A stretch of DNA of 64,000 nt, taken from positions 186,001-250,000 of the forward strand of contig NZ_JACGZW010000001.1 in NCBI RefSeq assembly GCF_014145675.1, in the 5' to 3' direction. Positions 25,968 through 35,345 of this stretch are shown in pieces. Numbering within the stretch: the stretch's first letter is position 1; every line of letters starts with the position of its first letter. Source of the DNA: Amycolatopsis dendrobii (lineage in GTDB: Bacteria; Actinomycetota; Actinomycetes; Mycobacteriales; Pseudonocardiaceae). Made by a program: the position numbers and the translations under genes. The notes under the pieces are model-generated. The model saw only the letters and a list, made by a program, of their open reading frames with translations, had not been told where the DNA came from and did not search any database.

Positions 25968-26567
25968 ATGGCGAACGAATTGACCATTCCGCTCCTGCCC
26001 TGTCCCTCCATCGACGAGATCGCGCCGTTCTACGAGATGCTCGGCTTCGAGATCACCTCCCGGCAGGCACGGCCGTACTCGCACGTCGCGGTGCGGCGGG
26101 AAGACCTCAATCTGCACTTCTTCGGCATGGACGGTTACGACCCGAAGCAGTCGTACAGCACCTGCCTGGTCATCGTGGAGGACACCAGCGAACTGTTCGA
26201 GGCCTTCGCGGCGGGGATGCGGTCCGTGCACGGCAAGCTGCTCGTCTCCGGCATCCCGCGGATGACCCGGCCGCGGCTGCGCAACGACCGCTATACCGGG
26301 TTCACCGTCGTCGATCCGGGTGGCAACTGGATCCGGATCAACCAGGCCGCGAAGGAGCCCGAGGCGCGGACGAAGCTCGCGAAAGCGATGGAAAACGCTG
26401 CGAGGCAAGCGGATTCGCACGGCGACGAACGCCAAGCGCTGAAGGTCCTGGAGGGCGCGCTGAAGAGGGCGACCGGCGACGAACCGGAGTTCCAGGCGGC
26501 GCGGGAGTTTCGCGACGAACTGATCGAACGGGTCGTGGGCGCTGAAGGGGCCGCCTCGGGCTCGTAG
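25968..26567 (+). CDS. VOC-family protein (glyoxalase/bleomycin-resistance fold)
   Basis: 199 residues. Residues 1 to about 125 form one VOC module: LPCPSIDEIAPFYEMLGFEITSRQARPYSHVAVRREDLNLHFFGMDG, then YTGFTVVDPGGNWIRINQ. The last 70 residues are a charged helical extension (ARTKLAKAMENAARQADSHGDERQALKVLEGALKRA), seen in actinobacterial VOC proteins. ATG 25968 touches AGGAG without a spacer, which is odd; GTG 25932 or TTG 25980 are alternatives. The role (binding or resistance to a small molecule) is not known. It lies 40 bp after cysNC. Confidence 0.8.
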   Translation: MANELTIPLLPCPSIDEIAPFYEMLGFEITSRQARPYSHVAVRREDLNLHFFGMDGYDPKQSYSTCLVIVEDTSELFEAFAAGMRSVHGKLLVSGIPRMTRPRLRNDRYTGFTVVDPGGNWIRINQAAKEPEARTKLAKAMENAARQADSHGDERQALKVLEGALKRATGDEPEFQAAREFRDELIERVVGAEGAASGS

Positions 26568-26580
26568 GCGTCCGGAGCGA

Positions 26581-26613
26581 CCGCCGCCCGGCGTCAGCAG
26601 CGCCGGGCGGCGG
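26581..26613. terminator. Strong hairpin between convergent genes
   Basis: A perfect 13-bp GC-only stem (CCGCCGCCCGGCG at 26581-26593 with 26601-26613) and a 7-nt loop, 13 bp after the VOC stop. Its right arm encodes the last residues of the convergent DJ-1-like gene, and that gene's stop codon sits in the loop, so it probably terminates the VOC transcript. No U-tract follows. Confidence 0.7.
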
Positions 26614-27307
26614 AGACGTCGTCGATGATCCGGCGGGCGAGTGCGGCCGAGGAGCCGGGGTTCTGTCCGGTGTAAAGACTGCGGTCGACGATCACGTGGG
26701 ATTTCAGCGGCAGGCCGGAAGTGTAGTCCGCGCCCGCCTCTTTGAGCCGGTCTTCGAGCAGCCACTTGGCTTTCCACGCGAACGGGTTGAACCGTTCCTC
26801 GACGTTGGAAAGCCCGGTCATCCGGTAGCCGGCGAAGGGCCAGCTGCCGTCCGGGTTCTTCGCCGCCAGGGCGGCGGCCGGGGCGTGGCACAGCAGGGCG
26901 AGCGGCCGGGCCGAGGCCAGCCGCGTGGTCAGCAGCGCGCCGGAAACCGGGTCGACGGCGAGGTCTTCCATCGGGCCGTGGCCGCCGGAGTAGAAGACGA
27001 CGTCGAAGTCGTCCGGGTCGGCTTCGGACAGATCGGCGGGCTCGGCCAGCACGGGGGCCAGGCGCTCGAGTCCGGCTTTGAGTTTCTTGGCGGTGTGCGG
27101 GAGAACTCCGCCTTTCACGCCGAGACTGAGCTGGTCGACCACGGGCCGCTTGCCGCCGGGGGTGGCGACAGTGACGTCCCAGCCCGCGTCGGTGAACAGC
27201 GTGTAGGGGACGACGAATTCCTCGGCCCAGAATCCGGTCGGGTGCTCTGCGCCGTCTTTCAGCGTCCAGACCCGGGCGGCGGAGAGCACCTGCAGAACCT
27301 TGGTCAT
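26594..27307 (-). CDS. DJ-1/PfpI superfamily protein (Hsp31-like, type 1 glutamine amidotransferase-like)
   Basis: 237 residues. TGFWAEEFVVPYTLFTDAGWDVTVATPGG places the conserved Glu, FDVVFYSGGHGPMEDL and the nucleophile elbow LALLCHAPAAALAAKN (Cys of C-H-A-P) complete the Hsp31/glyoxalase III signature; RMTGLSNVEE is also typical. Such proteins detoxify methylglyoxal or act as chaperones/deglycases. ATG 27307 overlaps the stop of the acetoacetate-decarboxylase-like gene by 4 nt, so the two are coupled. Confidence 0.88.
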   Translation of the reverse strand: MTKVLQVLSAARVWTLKDGAEHPTGFWAEEFVVPYTLFTDAGWDVTVATPGGKRPVVDQLSLGVKGGVLPHTAKKLKAGLERLAPVLAEPADLSEADPDDFDVVFYSGGHGPMEDLAVDPVSGALLTTRLASARPLALLCHAPAAALAAKNPDGSWPFAGYRMTGLSNVEERFNPFAWKAKWLLEDRLKEAGADYTSGLPLKSHVIVDRSLYTGQNPGSSAALARRIIDDVSAARRC

Positions 27308-28224
27308 CGCGAAACTCCTTGCGGGGGAACCGAGTACGGGACCGGCAGGTGCAGGGCGAGCTGGCCTTCGGCGAGCACGTCGAAGCGGACCGGGCGGGTC
27401 GGCTTGAGCGAGCGCAGGTCGTCGCTCATCCGACCGCGCCCGAGCCGCAGATCGACGGTGCGCGGGAAGGACGCGCTTCCGCCCGACAGCGCGTTGGTCT
27501 GGCTGAGCGTCGAGTGCCAGGCGCCGTCGATGGTGGTGTAGGAGGTGAGGGTCGAAACACGTTCGCCGCTCGGGTACCTCGTCTGGGCGGGGGTGGCTGC
27601 GGACAGCGCCAGGTCGAGTTCGCCGGAGTCGTTGGCGACCCGGGCGGTGGTGCGGCGCGCGTCGATTTCGACGTCGAGTTCGGTGACCCACTTGGGGAAA
27701 CCGTAGCCGTCGTGGCCGCGGACCTGGGCGATGTCCGTGTTGACCGGCAGCGAGAGGACGTAGGTGTCGAGGTGGTCGTTCTTGAGCGCGGCGAGCAGGT
27801 CCACGAACCCGAGCTTCCCGTGCCGCGCGGGCTGGACCGCGATGCCGACGGCGGCCTCGGTGTAGAAGTCGATGTCGCACACGTCGTAGCGGAAGAACAT
27901 CACCGACACCAGGCCGAGGCCGGGCGCGACCTCCAGCGGCGCCAGCTCCCGCGGCAGCCGGGCGCGGATCGCGCGGGACCGGGCGAGCATCGTAAGGCGG
28001 GCCGAGGACATCCGGTAGTAGAAGTTCGGCGTGAGTGTGGGACCGATCGGCGACTCGACCTTCGTCTTGGGCAGGCCGCGGAAGAACTCGACGCCGCTGA
28101 CGCGCGGGTCGCGGGCGATCTCGTCCAGGTCGGTGTCCATCCGGTAGCGGTCGTACAGGCCGCCTTCGGGGACGGTGACGAGGCGACCGCCCAGATCGAC
28201 GTCCACAGTTCCGGTCGGTGCCAT
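27304..28224 (-). CDS. Acetoacetate decarboxylase family protein
   Basis: 306 residues. FYYRMSSARLTMLARSRAIRARLP, LGLVSVMFFRYDVCDIDFYTEAAVGIAV and especially TDIAQVRGHDGYGFPKWVTEL match the acetoacetate-decarboxylase fold; the Lys of FPK is at the Schiff-base position. The next residue is Trp where the clostridial decarboxylase has a second Lys, so decarboxylation is not assured; family members also act as dehydratase-aldolases. It starts 8 nt after GGGAG and lies behind a TetR operator, in an operon with the DJ-1-like gene. Confidence 0.85.
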   Translation of the reverse strand: MAPTGTVDVDLGGRLVTVPEGGLYDRYRMDTDLDEIARDPRVSGVEFFRGLPKTKVESPIGPTLTPNFYYRMSSARLTMLARSRAIRARLPRELAPLEVAPGLGLVSVMFFRYDVCDIDFYTEAAVGIAVQPARHGKLGFVDLLAALKNDHLDTYVLSLPVNTDIAQVRGHDGYGFPKWVTELDVEIDARRTTARVANDSGELDLALSAATPAQTRYPSGERVSTLTSYTTIDGAWHSTLSQTNALSGGSASFPRTVDLRLGRGRMSDDLRSLKPTRPVRFDVLAEGQLALHLPVPYSVPPQGVSR

Positions 28225-28247
28225 CGCGGTCGCTCCCGTCAGGGTAT

Positions 28248-28296
28248 GTGTGCAGTGCTTACATCACGGTAGGCCCTCGATGTGAGCACTGTCAAC
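28248..28296. promoter_or_regulatory. TetR operator ahead of the acetoacetate-decarboxylase-like operon
   Basis: 17-bp arms at 28248-28264 and 28280-28296 with a 15-bp spacer; 13 of 17 positions pair. The core GTGCT-N-ACAT and its complement match the site at 28882-28929. It lies 24-72 bp upstream of the decarboxylase-like start, right after the 3' end of the TetR gene. Confidence 0.65.
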
Positions 28297-28307
28297 ACCG
28301 CGGGTCG

Positions 28308-28889
28308 TCACTCACCCGGCCGGGCGGCGAAGACCGCGGCGAAGGACGCGCGGACCTGCTTGGCGACGTCGTCGGGGGAGTCGCTGGCTAGCTTCCCGTC
28401 GAGGTGCAGGCTGGCCAGCCCGTGCACCAGTCCCCAGCCCGCGATGGCGATGTTGGCCAGGTCGGCCTTGGGGAACACGTTCGCGACGGCGCGGGCGAGC
28501 GTCTCGTGCACCGAGGCGGCGGCGCTGACCCGGTCCTCGTTCGTGTCGTCGCAGGCATTGCCGAACATGAGCCGGAACAGTGCCGGGCGGCGGAGCGCGA
28601 AGTCGACATACGCGACGCCCAGTTCGGCCAGTTCGGCGACTGTGGCCGGCATCGCGTCGCCCTGGACCAGGTCGTCGTTGAGATCCCGGAGGCCTTGGGC
28701 GGCGAGCGCTGACTCGAGGGCTTCACGGTCGGCGAAGTGCCGGTACGGGGCGGTCGGGGAGACGCCCGCTTTCCGTGCGACGGCTCGCAGGGAGAACTGC
28801 TCGCCCTGTTCGAGCATCTCCATCGCGGTCGTCAGCAGGGCTGCCCGCAAGTCGCCGTGATGGTAGCCGTCCTTCGTGGAAGTTGACAC
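28308..28889 (-). CDS. TetR-family regulator
   Basis: 193 residues from GTG 28889. The N-terminus YHHGDLRAALLTTAMEMLEQGEQFSLRAVARKAGVSPTAPYRHFADREAL is a typical TetR helix-turn-helix of the YHHGDL subgroup; the C-terminal domain is the WHG/TetR_C_33-like helical type (YVDFALRRPALFRLMFG, GWGLVHGLASLHLDG). AGGAGG lies 11 nt upstream of the GTG. Its own start codon lies inside the left arm of an operator, which suggests tight autorepression together with the divergent flavin oxidoreductase gene. Confidence 0.93.
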   Translation of the reverse strand: MSTSTKDGYHHGDLRAALLTTAMEMLEQGEQFSLRAVARKAGVSPTAPYRHFADREALESALAAQGLRDLNDDLVQGDAMPATVAELAELGVAYVDFALRRPALFRLMFGNACDDTNEDRVSAAASVHETLARAVANVFPKADLANIAIAGWGLVHGLASLHLDGKLASDSPDDVAKQVRASFAAVFAARPGE

Positions 28890-28929
28890 TGCTTACATCG
28901 CCTCCTACTCTCATGTGAGCGCTGCAAAC
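28882..28929. promoter_or_regulatory. TetR operator in the TetR/flavin-oxidoreductase divergent region
   Basis: Arms GTTGACACTGCTTACAT (28882-28898) and ATGTGAGCGCTGCAAAC (28913-28929), 14-bp spacer, 12 of 17 pairs. The left arm matches the right arm of the site at 28248-28296 (reverse complement) at 15 of 17 positions. It spans most of the 63-bp gap to the oxidoreductase gene. Confidence 0.65.
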
Positions 28930-28952
28930 ATACCGCACGGATCGAAGGAATC

Positions 28953-30040
28953 ATGACGACCTCGCCGCTGTTCACGCCATTCGCGCCGGCCCATGGGCCC
29001 GCGCTCGCCAACCGGCTCGTCAAAGCGGCCATGGAGGAGAACATGGCCGGCTCCGGGCAGGTGCCCGACGAGCGGATCCGCCGCCTGTACCGCCGCTGGA
29101 GCCGTTCCGCGCGTGGGCGGACGCGGCCAAGAGCGGCGGCTCGCGGGTGTGGATGCAGATCAACCACCCCGGACGCCAGGTGATGGCGAACCTGCCCGGG
29201 GTCGCGTGGGGTCCGTCGGCGATCAAGGTCGACGTCGGCAAGCAGAGCAAGCGGCTCGCGCAGCCGGCTGAGATGACCGCGGACCACATCGGACAGACGG
29301 TGGCGCGGTTCGCCGAAACCGCGCGTCGTGCCGAGGAGGCCGGGTTCGACGGGGTCGAGATCCACGCCGCGCACGGGTATCTGCTGTCGCAGTTCCTGTC
29401 GCCGCTGGCCAACCGGCGGGCCGACGAGTGGGGCGGCAGCCTGGAGAACCGGGCGCGGCTGCTGCTCGACATCGTGCGAGCCGTGCGCGACGCGGTGTCG
29501 CCGGCGTTTACCGTCGCGGTGAAGGTGAACTCGGCCGATTTTCAGCGAGGCGGGTTCGACGCCGCGGACGCCGCCCGGGTGATCGAGATGCTGGCTCCGC
29601 TCGGTGTCGACGTGGTCGAACTGTCCGGCGGCAGCTACGAGAGCCCGGCGATGTCGGGCCGTTCCGCCGACGAGCGCACGGTGGCACGAGAGGCGTATTT
29701 CCTGACCCTGGCCGAAGAACTCGCCCGGACGAGCCCGCTGCCGTTGATGCTGACCGGCGGCATCGTCCGGCGGCCGGTCGCCGAGCAGGTCCTGGCCGGG
29801 GGCATCGAGCTGGCCGGAATGGGGACGGCTCTGGCGATGGATCCCGATCTGCCGAAGAAGTGGCTCCGCGGCGAGGACGCCGCGGTGGAGCTCGCGCCGG
29901 TGGCGATCAAGGACAAGACGCTGGCTTCGGCAGCGGGGATGGCGCGGGTGCGCCGCCAGTTGCGACGGGTGGGCGCGGGCCGTTCGCCGCGGTTGCGGAC
30001 GAACCCCAAGCTGGCGCTGGCGAAAGAGACGGTGCGGTAG
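28953..30040 (+). pseudogene. Old Yellow Enzyme-type NADH:flavin oxidoreductase, disrupted by an internal deletion
   Basis: The first 49 codons read as a normal OYE N-terminus (PLFTPFAPAHGPALANRLVKAAMEENM, then IRRLYRRW). At about 29098 the reading jumps: the natural continuation LEPFRAWADAAKSGGSRVWMQINHPGRQ is found in another frame from 29096 and runs to the stop at 30040 with FMN/substrate motifs HAAHGYLLSQFLSPLANRRADEWGGS and ELAGMGTALA. The usual stretch of about 35 residues between these parts (GGAGLIITGNV-type FMN-binding strand) is absent. So about 100 bp are missing, not a multiple of three. Either a true pseudogene or a sequencing/assembly deletion; the rest is well conserved. Confidence 0.85.
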
Positions 30041-30064
30041 CAACGCGCGTTGCGTCGCTACCGC
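30034..30064. terminator. Bidirectional hairpin between convergent genes
   Basis: GCGGTAGC at 30034-30041 pairs with GCTACCGC at 30057-30064; the loop itself contains the palindrome CAACGCGCGTTG. It includes the stop of the oxidoreductase pseudogene and precedes the 3' end of the receptor gene. Confidence 0.55.
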
Positions 30065-30086
30065 AGCTGGCTCGACCGCCGGGGCA

Positions 30087-31718
30087 TCAGCAGGACGTCC
30101 TCGGCGTCGCACTCGTGACCGCTTTGTTCCAGACTGTCGCGGTGGACCCGTCGGCCCTGATCTCCACGATCGGGAACGGCTTTTCCACCGGGTTGCCGTA
30201 CTGCGCCTGATCGGGGCTGAACTGGATGGTCCCGCTCGCGCCCTGGACGGCGTTCTGGCACCGCATCTCCTCGATGAGGCCGATTTGCGACAGGGGCGTG
30301 CGGACCACCGGGTCGGCGTTGCCGTTCGCGGCCCGGCGGGCGGCCATGACGGCGACCATCATGGCGTCGTGGGCGAGGATGCCTTCGCCGCTGCTCAGGT
30401 CTGCGACGGGGAACGTCAGCGAGGCTGCGCCGTCGTCCGCGCGGACGGACTGGCCGTTGCACACGCCGGGTCTGCCGGTGAAGACCGCCTGGAACGTGTT
30501 GTAGGCGGCCTGTTCGGCGGTGCCGTTGCACGGGCCCCATTCGTCGGGGCTGGCCAGCGAGGTGAACAGCACCCGGACGTGGCCGCCGCGGACGGCGTCG
30601 CGGAGGCTGGCCTCGTTGATCGCGGAGCCTCCGTCGTCGCCGGTGACGACGGTCAGTTTTCCGTTGGCGCACGGCGTGTTCCCCTGCGTCCACGATTGCA
30701 CGAACGGCCCGAGGTCGGTGCCGCGGCCGGTGAAGTAGACGACCGTCGGCGCGACCGAGCACAGATTCTGGTTCAGGTAGGCGAACTGGGTGAGCAGCGG
30801 GTCCGTGCGGGAGACGTCGCGCGGCAGCGCGCCCGGCGAGGTGAACGGGAACCGGTGCGCCGCCGGCATTTCCTTCACCGCCCGCGAGCCGAGGGTCTGC
30901 GTGTAGTCGTCGCCGGGAATGTTGTCCTGCACGATCGCGACCCGCGACGGGTCCGGCTCGATGCCCGCGATGTACCGGGCGGCGGCCGCCACGGAATGGG
31001 TGTTGGTGGGCGAGGTGCGGAAGAAACCGGTGTTGAGCTTGCCCTCCGGGGTGAGGTTCATGGTGTCCCCGGTGACCGTCGCGCCGATCACCGGAAGATG
31101 CGCCTGGGCGGTCAGTTTCGCGGCCGCCGCGCGGGTGTTGTCCATGCTCTGGCCCAGCCCGATAACCGAGACCACGTGGTTGCCCGCCGCGTGCTCGGAG
31201 ATCTCGTCGACGGCCTCGGACCAACTCGCGTACTGGCTGCCCATGTTCGCCAGGAACAGCTTGACCTTCGGGACGCTGCCCTGGAACGCGGCGGTGTGGT
31301 TGGCCCGCCACACCCCGGCGATCGCGCCCTCGATGTCCGGGTACAGATCGGGGTAGAGGCGGGTGTCGACGCCTTCGTTCGGCGTCATGTCCTGGAACAT
31401 CACCACGGACACGTAGTTGTCGCCGACCGCAGCGTTGTTGGCCCGGACCGTCGCTTCCAGCTCCCGCATGTGCTCCGGTTCGTTCTGCCGGAACTGCGAG
31501 CTGTCCAGGTCGATGCCGACGCACGCGTCGTTCGCGTCCGGGGCCATGCCGTCCCCGCACCGGGCGAGCAACGGGGGTACGAGGAGGGCCGCGGCGACGA
31601 GGACGACCACCGTCAGCGTGGCGAAGCCGGTCGCCAGCACCGGACGCCGCAGCACCCAGTTGGCCAGCCGCGGGAATCGGTGGGTGAACCAGCGCAGCAG
31701 CTTGCGAATGCGGTCCAT
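30087..31718 (-). CDS. Membrane-anchored receptor with a periplasmic-binding-protein (type 1) domain
   Basis: 543 residues from ATG 31718 (GGAG 4 nt upstream). A cytoplasmic basic N-terminus of about 27 residues and one membrane helix (about 28-50, TGFATLTVVVLVAAALLVPPLL) precede a large extracellular domain resembling branched-chain amino-acid-binding or receptor ligand-binding proteins: SVVMFQDMTPNEG, VVSVIGLGQSMDNTRAAAAKL, PVIGATVTGDTMNLT, RTSPTNTHSVAAAARYI, VAIVQDNIPGDDYTQTLG and VVYFTGRGTDLGPFVQSW. No lipobox, no permeases and no ABC ATPase are nearby. Paired Cys suggest disulfides. It follows a P-loop ATPase gene by 28 bp, suggesting a two-component sensing unit of unknown purpose. Confidence 0.85.
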   Translation of the reverse strand: MDRIRKLLRWFTHRFPRLANWVLRRPVLATGFATLTVVVLVAAALLVPPLLARCGDGMAPDANDACVGIDLDSSQFRQNEPEHMRELEATVRANNAAVGDNYVSVVMFQDMTPNEGVDTRLYPDLYPDIEGAIAGVWRANHTAAFQGSVPKVKLFLANMGSQYASWSEAVDEISEHAAGNHVVSVIGLGQSMDNTRAAAAKLTAQAHLPVIGATVTGDTMNLTPEGKLNTGFFRTSPTNTHSVAAAARYIAGIEPDPSRVAIVQDNIPGDDYTQTLGSRAVKEMPAAHRFPFTSPGALPRDVSRTDPLLTQFAYLNQNLCSVAPTVVYFTGRGTDLGPFVQSWTQGNTPCANGKLTVVTGDDGGSAINEASLRDAVRGGHVRVLFTSLASPDEWGPCNGTAEQAAYNTFQAVFTGRPGVCNGQSVRADDGAASLTFPVADLSSGEGILAHDAMMVAVMAARRAANGNADPVVRTPLSQIGLIEEMRCQNAVQGASGTIQFSPDQAQYGNPVEKPFPIVEIRADGSTATVWNKAVTSATPRTSC

Positions 31719-31746
31719 CACGCTCCTGTCGGGAGAAGAGGCGGGT

Positions 31747-33858
31747 TCACCGGCCGCCGAATTGCGCGGCGGCGTCGGTCAGCGCGTCGGTGTCGTCGCC
31801 GGCCGCGTAATTGCCGGCCAGCCTCGTGAAGTTCTTGGAGATCCGCTGGTCGTGCGCCGGGCTGGGCACGGTGTGCGGATCGTGGTAGAGCCACAGCCGC
31901 GCGACGATGCTGGTGATCGCGGCCTCGGCGGACTCCCGCCCCGGCTGCCCGTCCGGCACGAGCTCCGCGACGCTGTGGTCGGTCGGCTCGACCGCGGGCC
32001 GGCGGCACGGCGCCCGGGTGATCTGGTCGACCAGCCGGACCCAGCGGGGATGCCCGGTCTTGGCGAACTCGGTGACCAATTCGTCGACCACGTGCGTGAA
32101 GTTGTCGCAGGCGAGGGCGTAGTACAGCCGCCGGGCCTTGTCCTCGGTTTCGCCGGTGGGCTCGGCGCAGGTGTTCGCCATCCGCCTGAACACTTCCGCC
32201 CACGTCATGCCGACGGGATGGCGGTCCGCGGCGCTTTGCGCGTGCAGTCCGGCCAGCAGGCAGGCGAGCAGCCACGGATGCAGCGCCGCGGGATGTTCCC
32301 GCTCGGGGGCGGCGACCGGCCACAGGCGCGAAGGCCGGGCGGCGAAAGTGCTGACCCACAGGTTCTCCCGCAGTGCGCGCAGGATGTCGTTCGCGTCGGG
32401 GAAAACGGCCGGATCCAGCCCGGGCGACTGCCCCGGCTGGCCGAGCCGCACCCCGACCGCGACCGCCTGCGGGACGACGATCGGCAGCGGGTCGGCCAGC
32501 AACGGCCGCGGCAAGAACGAGGTCAGCGCGCGTTCCCAGAGCGTGATTCCGTTGTGCGGCTGGAAAAGCAGCGACCGGGCGAGCGGTTTGGCGTCGACCG
32601 GCGGTTCGCCTGCCCGGCGGCCGATCTCCTGCGCGGCCGCGGGCAGGCCGCCGGAGAGCCGCCGGACGAACTCGTCGAAGACGGCCGGTTCCCAGCCGTC
32701 CGGCGGGGTCGGGGCGAGGTTGTGCAGCACTTCGGGGCCGGGCGGGTCCAGCCACACCGGATACCAGGCGCGGGTCGGCGAGCCGCCCCTGTCGGCGGTG
32801 GCGGCCAGATGGTGGGTCCACTGCTTGAAATCCGCCTGGGACAGCAGGGGGATCGGCCGCTTGCCCGGGCAGTCCGCCTTCGTCCGCCACGGTTCCCGCC
32901 ACCAGTGGCCCCAAGCGGACGACCACCGGTCCATCGCCGCCACGATCAGCAGCGGATCGCGCTCGGGCAACCGATTCTGCCGTGCGCGCACGAACGCGGA
33001 GAGGAATTCGCGGCCGGCGGGGGTCGCGTCGACGTTGTCGATCAGCAGCGCCCAGGCGTGCTCGTGCGGGACGTCCTGTCCGTGCGGGGCCAGGCAATCG
33101 CACCGGCGCACCGGCGTCGTCCATTGATCGGCGCTGCGCGACAGATCGGTCAGGAACGCGTTCAGCACGTGCGGGACCGGATCGGAATTGCGCTGGCTCA
33201 GCTCGATCAGCGAGTCGATCGTGCCGGCTCCCTCCAGCAGGCCGCTGAACCATTTCAGCGCCTGCCGCACACTTCGCCGCCGCCGGTTCGTCAGCCGCAG
33301 CAGCGCGCTGATTCCGCTGCTGAGCACTTGCTGGACAGCGGGTCCCGGCACCTGTGCGCCGATCCCGGACAGCGACAGCGCGAACTTGACCGCCTCGCCC
33401 GCCATGTCCGCGACGGCGTGGTCGTCGTCCTGGTGCAGGTAGCTTCCGACGAGCTGGAGGACGTGCGCCCGGGCCGCGTCCCGGTCCTGCGGCAGGGTTT
33501 CGTTCAGTGCCAGCAGGGAAAGCCCGACGCGGTGGAAGGCCGGGTCGCGCGGCAGGTTGTCCCAGTGCCGCGCCAGCAGGAAGGACACGTACGCGACGGC
33601 GGAGATCGGATCGGCGACCTGGGCGTCCTGGAAATCGAGCCGGGCGTGGACGAGCGTGCCCCCGCACGCGGCGGAGATCGTTTTCAGCGCGGCGCTCTTG
33701 CCCGAGCCCTTCGGCCCGAGCAGCGCGACGACCGGCTCCGGCACGGCCGTCCCCTCCGCTGGACGCCGGAAGGCTTGCCGGACAAAGAGTTCTGCGGCGG
33801 TCAGCACGTGCGGTTCCCCCAGGTCCTGCCGTTCGGCTCGCGGTGCGGTCAGAGGCAC
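31747..33858 (-). CDS. Large P-loop ATPase (STAND/KAP-like) paired with the receptor
   Basis: 703 residues. Walker [15 protein letters not shown] lies near residue 50; a likely Walker B is [19 protein letters not shown], followed by a sensor-like [15 protein letters not shown]. The middle has helices with [19 protein letters not shown], and the C-terminal third is a Trp/His-rich helical region of unknown type. No membrane helix or DNA-binding motif is evident. Start: GTG 33858 has a weak ribosome binding site; GTG 33807 with GGGGGA six bases before it is an alternative. With the receptor it forms a conserved-looking two-gene operon; I infer a cytosolic switch ATPase that responds to an extracellular ligand. 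Confidence 0.75.
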   Translation of the reverse strand: MPLTAPRAERQDLGEPHVLTAAELFVRQAFRRPAEGTAVPEPVVALLGPKGSGKSAALKTISAACGGTLVHARLDFQDAQVADPISAVAYVSFLLARHWDNLPRDPAFHRVGLSLLALNETLPQDRDAARAHVLQLVGSYLHQDDDHAVADMAGEAVKFALSLSGIGAQVPGPAVQQVLSSGISALLRLTNRRRRSVRQALKWFSGLLEGAGTIDSLIELSQRNSDPVPHVLNAFLTDLSRSADQWTTPVRRCDCLAPHGQDVPHEHAWALLIDNVDATPAGREFLSAFVRARQNRLPERDPLLIVAAMDRWSSAWGHWWREPWRTKADCPGKRPIPLLSQADFKQWTHHLAATADRGGSPTRAWYPVWLDPPGPEVLHNLAPTPPDGWEPAVFDEFVRRLSGGLPAAAQEIGRRAGEPPVDAKPLARSLLFQPHNGITLWERALTSFLPRPLLADPLPIVVPQAVAVGVRLGQPGQSPGLDPAVFPDANDILRALRENLWVSTFAARPSRLWPVAAPEREHPAALHPWLLACLLAGLHAQSAADRHPVGMTWAEVFRRMANTCAEPTGETEDKARRLYYALACDNFTHVVDELVTEFAKTGHPRWVRLVDQITRAPCRRPAVEPTDHSVAELVPDGQPGRESAEAAITSIVARLWLYHDPHTVPSPAHDQRISKNFTRLAGNYAAGDDTDALTDAAAQFGGR

Positions 33859-34067
33859 GGCAGAAGGTGTATCGGTTCAGATGTGGGCCGTGTCACAGGT
33901 ATCGCGGCGGTTCACTCAAAAGTGTGGCCCTCGCGGTCGCTCGCGCAAGCGGCTGTCCGGGGGTGTTCCGCTCAGGGAAAGTCAGCGTGCGCCACGATCG
34001 GGCGAAGGCTCCCATTCCGCGCGTTCGCGGGCCCTTTCTTGTCGGGGCGGCTGCTTAAAGTGCGGTC

Positions 34068-35345
34068 ATGGCAGTGGACGAGCGCGAACGGGCGCAACGG
34101 GTGCTGAGCTTCGCTCTCGACGTGGCGATGCAGATGTTCCGGCAGGGCATCGAAACCGCCGTCATCGTGCGCACGGTCCGCGGGCTGGCGTCGGCCGGCG
34201 GCGTCGCGGATCTGCGGATTTCGGTGGGAGTGCGGGCAATTCACCTCCAGTACTGCGGCGGCGCAGGAGAACCGCTGGTGCTGTTCGGGAGCGTGCAGGC
34301 GAACGACGCTCGCGACATCGGCCGGATGGGAGACTGGGAAGCGCTCGCGGTGCGCGCCGCCGCCGGTACGATTTCGCCTGCCGAAGCCGAGCGCGACGCC
34401 GGAATCCTTGCTCAAGCGGGCCCGACCTGGCCGTGGTACGTAAGTTTGCTCGGCGGATGCCTGCTCGCGGCGATGATTTGCCTCCAGGCGAACGGGACCG
34501 TGCTCGCCGCGGCGGTGTCCGCCGGGTTGTTCGTTTTCGCCAACCGCGTCGGCTGGGCGTTGAGCACAGTCGGCATCGCGGAGTTCTTCCAAGTCGCGGC
34601 GAAGGCGAGCACCGTGCTGGCGGTCGCGATCTCGTTGCTGTCGCTGGGAGTGCTCACCGGGCACGAGGCGGCGAGCCTTTCGGCGGCGAATCTCGTGCTG
34701 CTGCTGCCGATTCTGTCGCTGGTCTCGCTGGTCGAGGACGCGGTCGGCGATTTCCACCTCATGGCGGCCGCCCGGATCGTGACAGTCCTGCTGCTCACCG
34801 GCGCGATCGCGACCGGCGTGATGGTCGTCGTGTCGGTGGCGAACGGCCTCGACATCCTCGGCGAGGCCAGCCGGGTGCAACTCGCCGCGCTGCCGCTGGC
34901 CCTGGTGCCGGTGACGGCCCTGGTCGGCGCACTGGGCAACGCGATCCTGATGGGCACGCCCGCGCGCTGGTGGCTGCTCGCCTGCGCGGCCGGGATCGTG
35001 ACGTCCCTGGCGAACTGGACGGGTCGATCGGTGCTCAGCCTGTCGGCTCCGGTCTCGATCTTCCTCGCCACGACGGTGCTGGGGGTGCTGGCCGCGGTGG
35101 TGTCGCGGACGCTGAAGGCACCGACCGCCGTGGTCACGATCCCCGGTTTGACCGGTGCTGTGTTGCCGGGGCCCGCGCTGTACTTGAGCCTGTCGCAGGT
35201 GTTCGCGCGGGTTCCCGGCGCCTGGGACGCGGTGGCGGAGGCGATTCTCGCTACGGCGGCGATCGGAGTCGGGGTCGTGCTCGGGTTGCAGCTCGCGGCG
35301 TTGCGCCGGCCGGATACTGCGATGTCGGGAGCTCCTCTTGGCTAG
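34068..35345 (+). CDS. Threonine/serine exporter family protein (ThrE-like)
   Basis: 425 residues. An N-terminal cytoplasmic domain of about 125 residues ([35 protein letters not shown]) is the ThrE/DUF1212 domain; then come about ten membrane helices in two blocks ([36 protein letters not shown] at the end), with the [20 protein letters not shown] element of the ThrB domain. It exports small amino acids or similar metabolites. It stands alone, divergent from the receptor/ATPase operon and 428 bp upstream of the PKS gene. Confidence 0.88.
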   Translation: MAVDERERAQRVLSFALDVAMQMFRQGIETAVIVRTVRGLASAGGVADLRISVGVRAIHLQYCGGAGEPLVLFGSVQANDARDIGRMGDWEALAVRAAAGTISPAEAERDAGILAQAGPTWPWYVSLLGGCLLAAMICLQANGTVLAAAVSAGLFVFANRVGWALSTVGIAEFFQVAAKASTVLAVAISLLSLGVLTGHEAASLSAANLVLLLPILSLVSLVEDAVGDFHLMAAARIVTVLLLTGAIATGVMVVVSVANGLDILGEASRVQLAALPLALVPVTALVGALGNAILMGTPARWWLLACAAGIVTSLANWTGRSVLSLSAPVSIFLATTVLGVLAAVVSRTLKAPTAVVTIPGLTGAVLPGPALYLSLSQVFARVPGAWDAVAEAILATAAIGVGVVLGLQLAALRRPDTAMSGAPLG

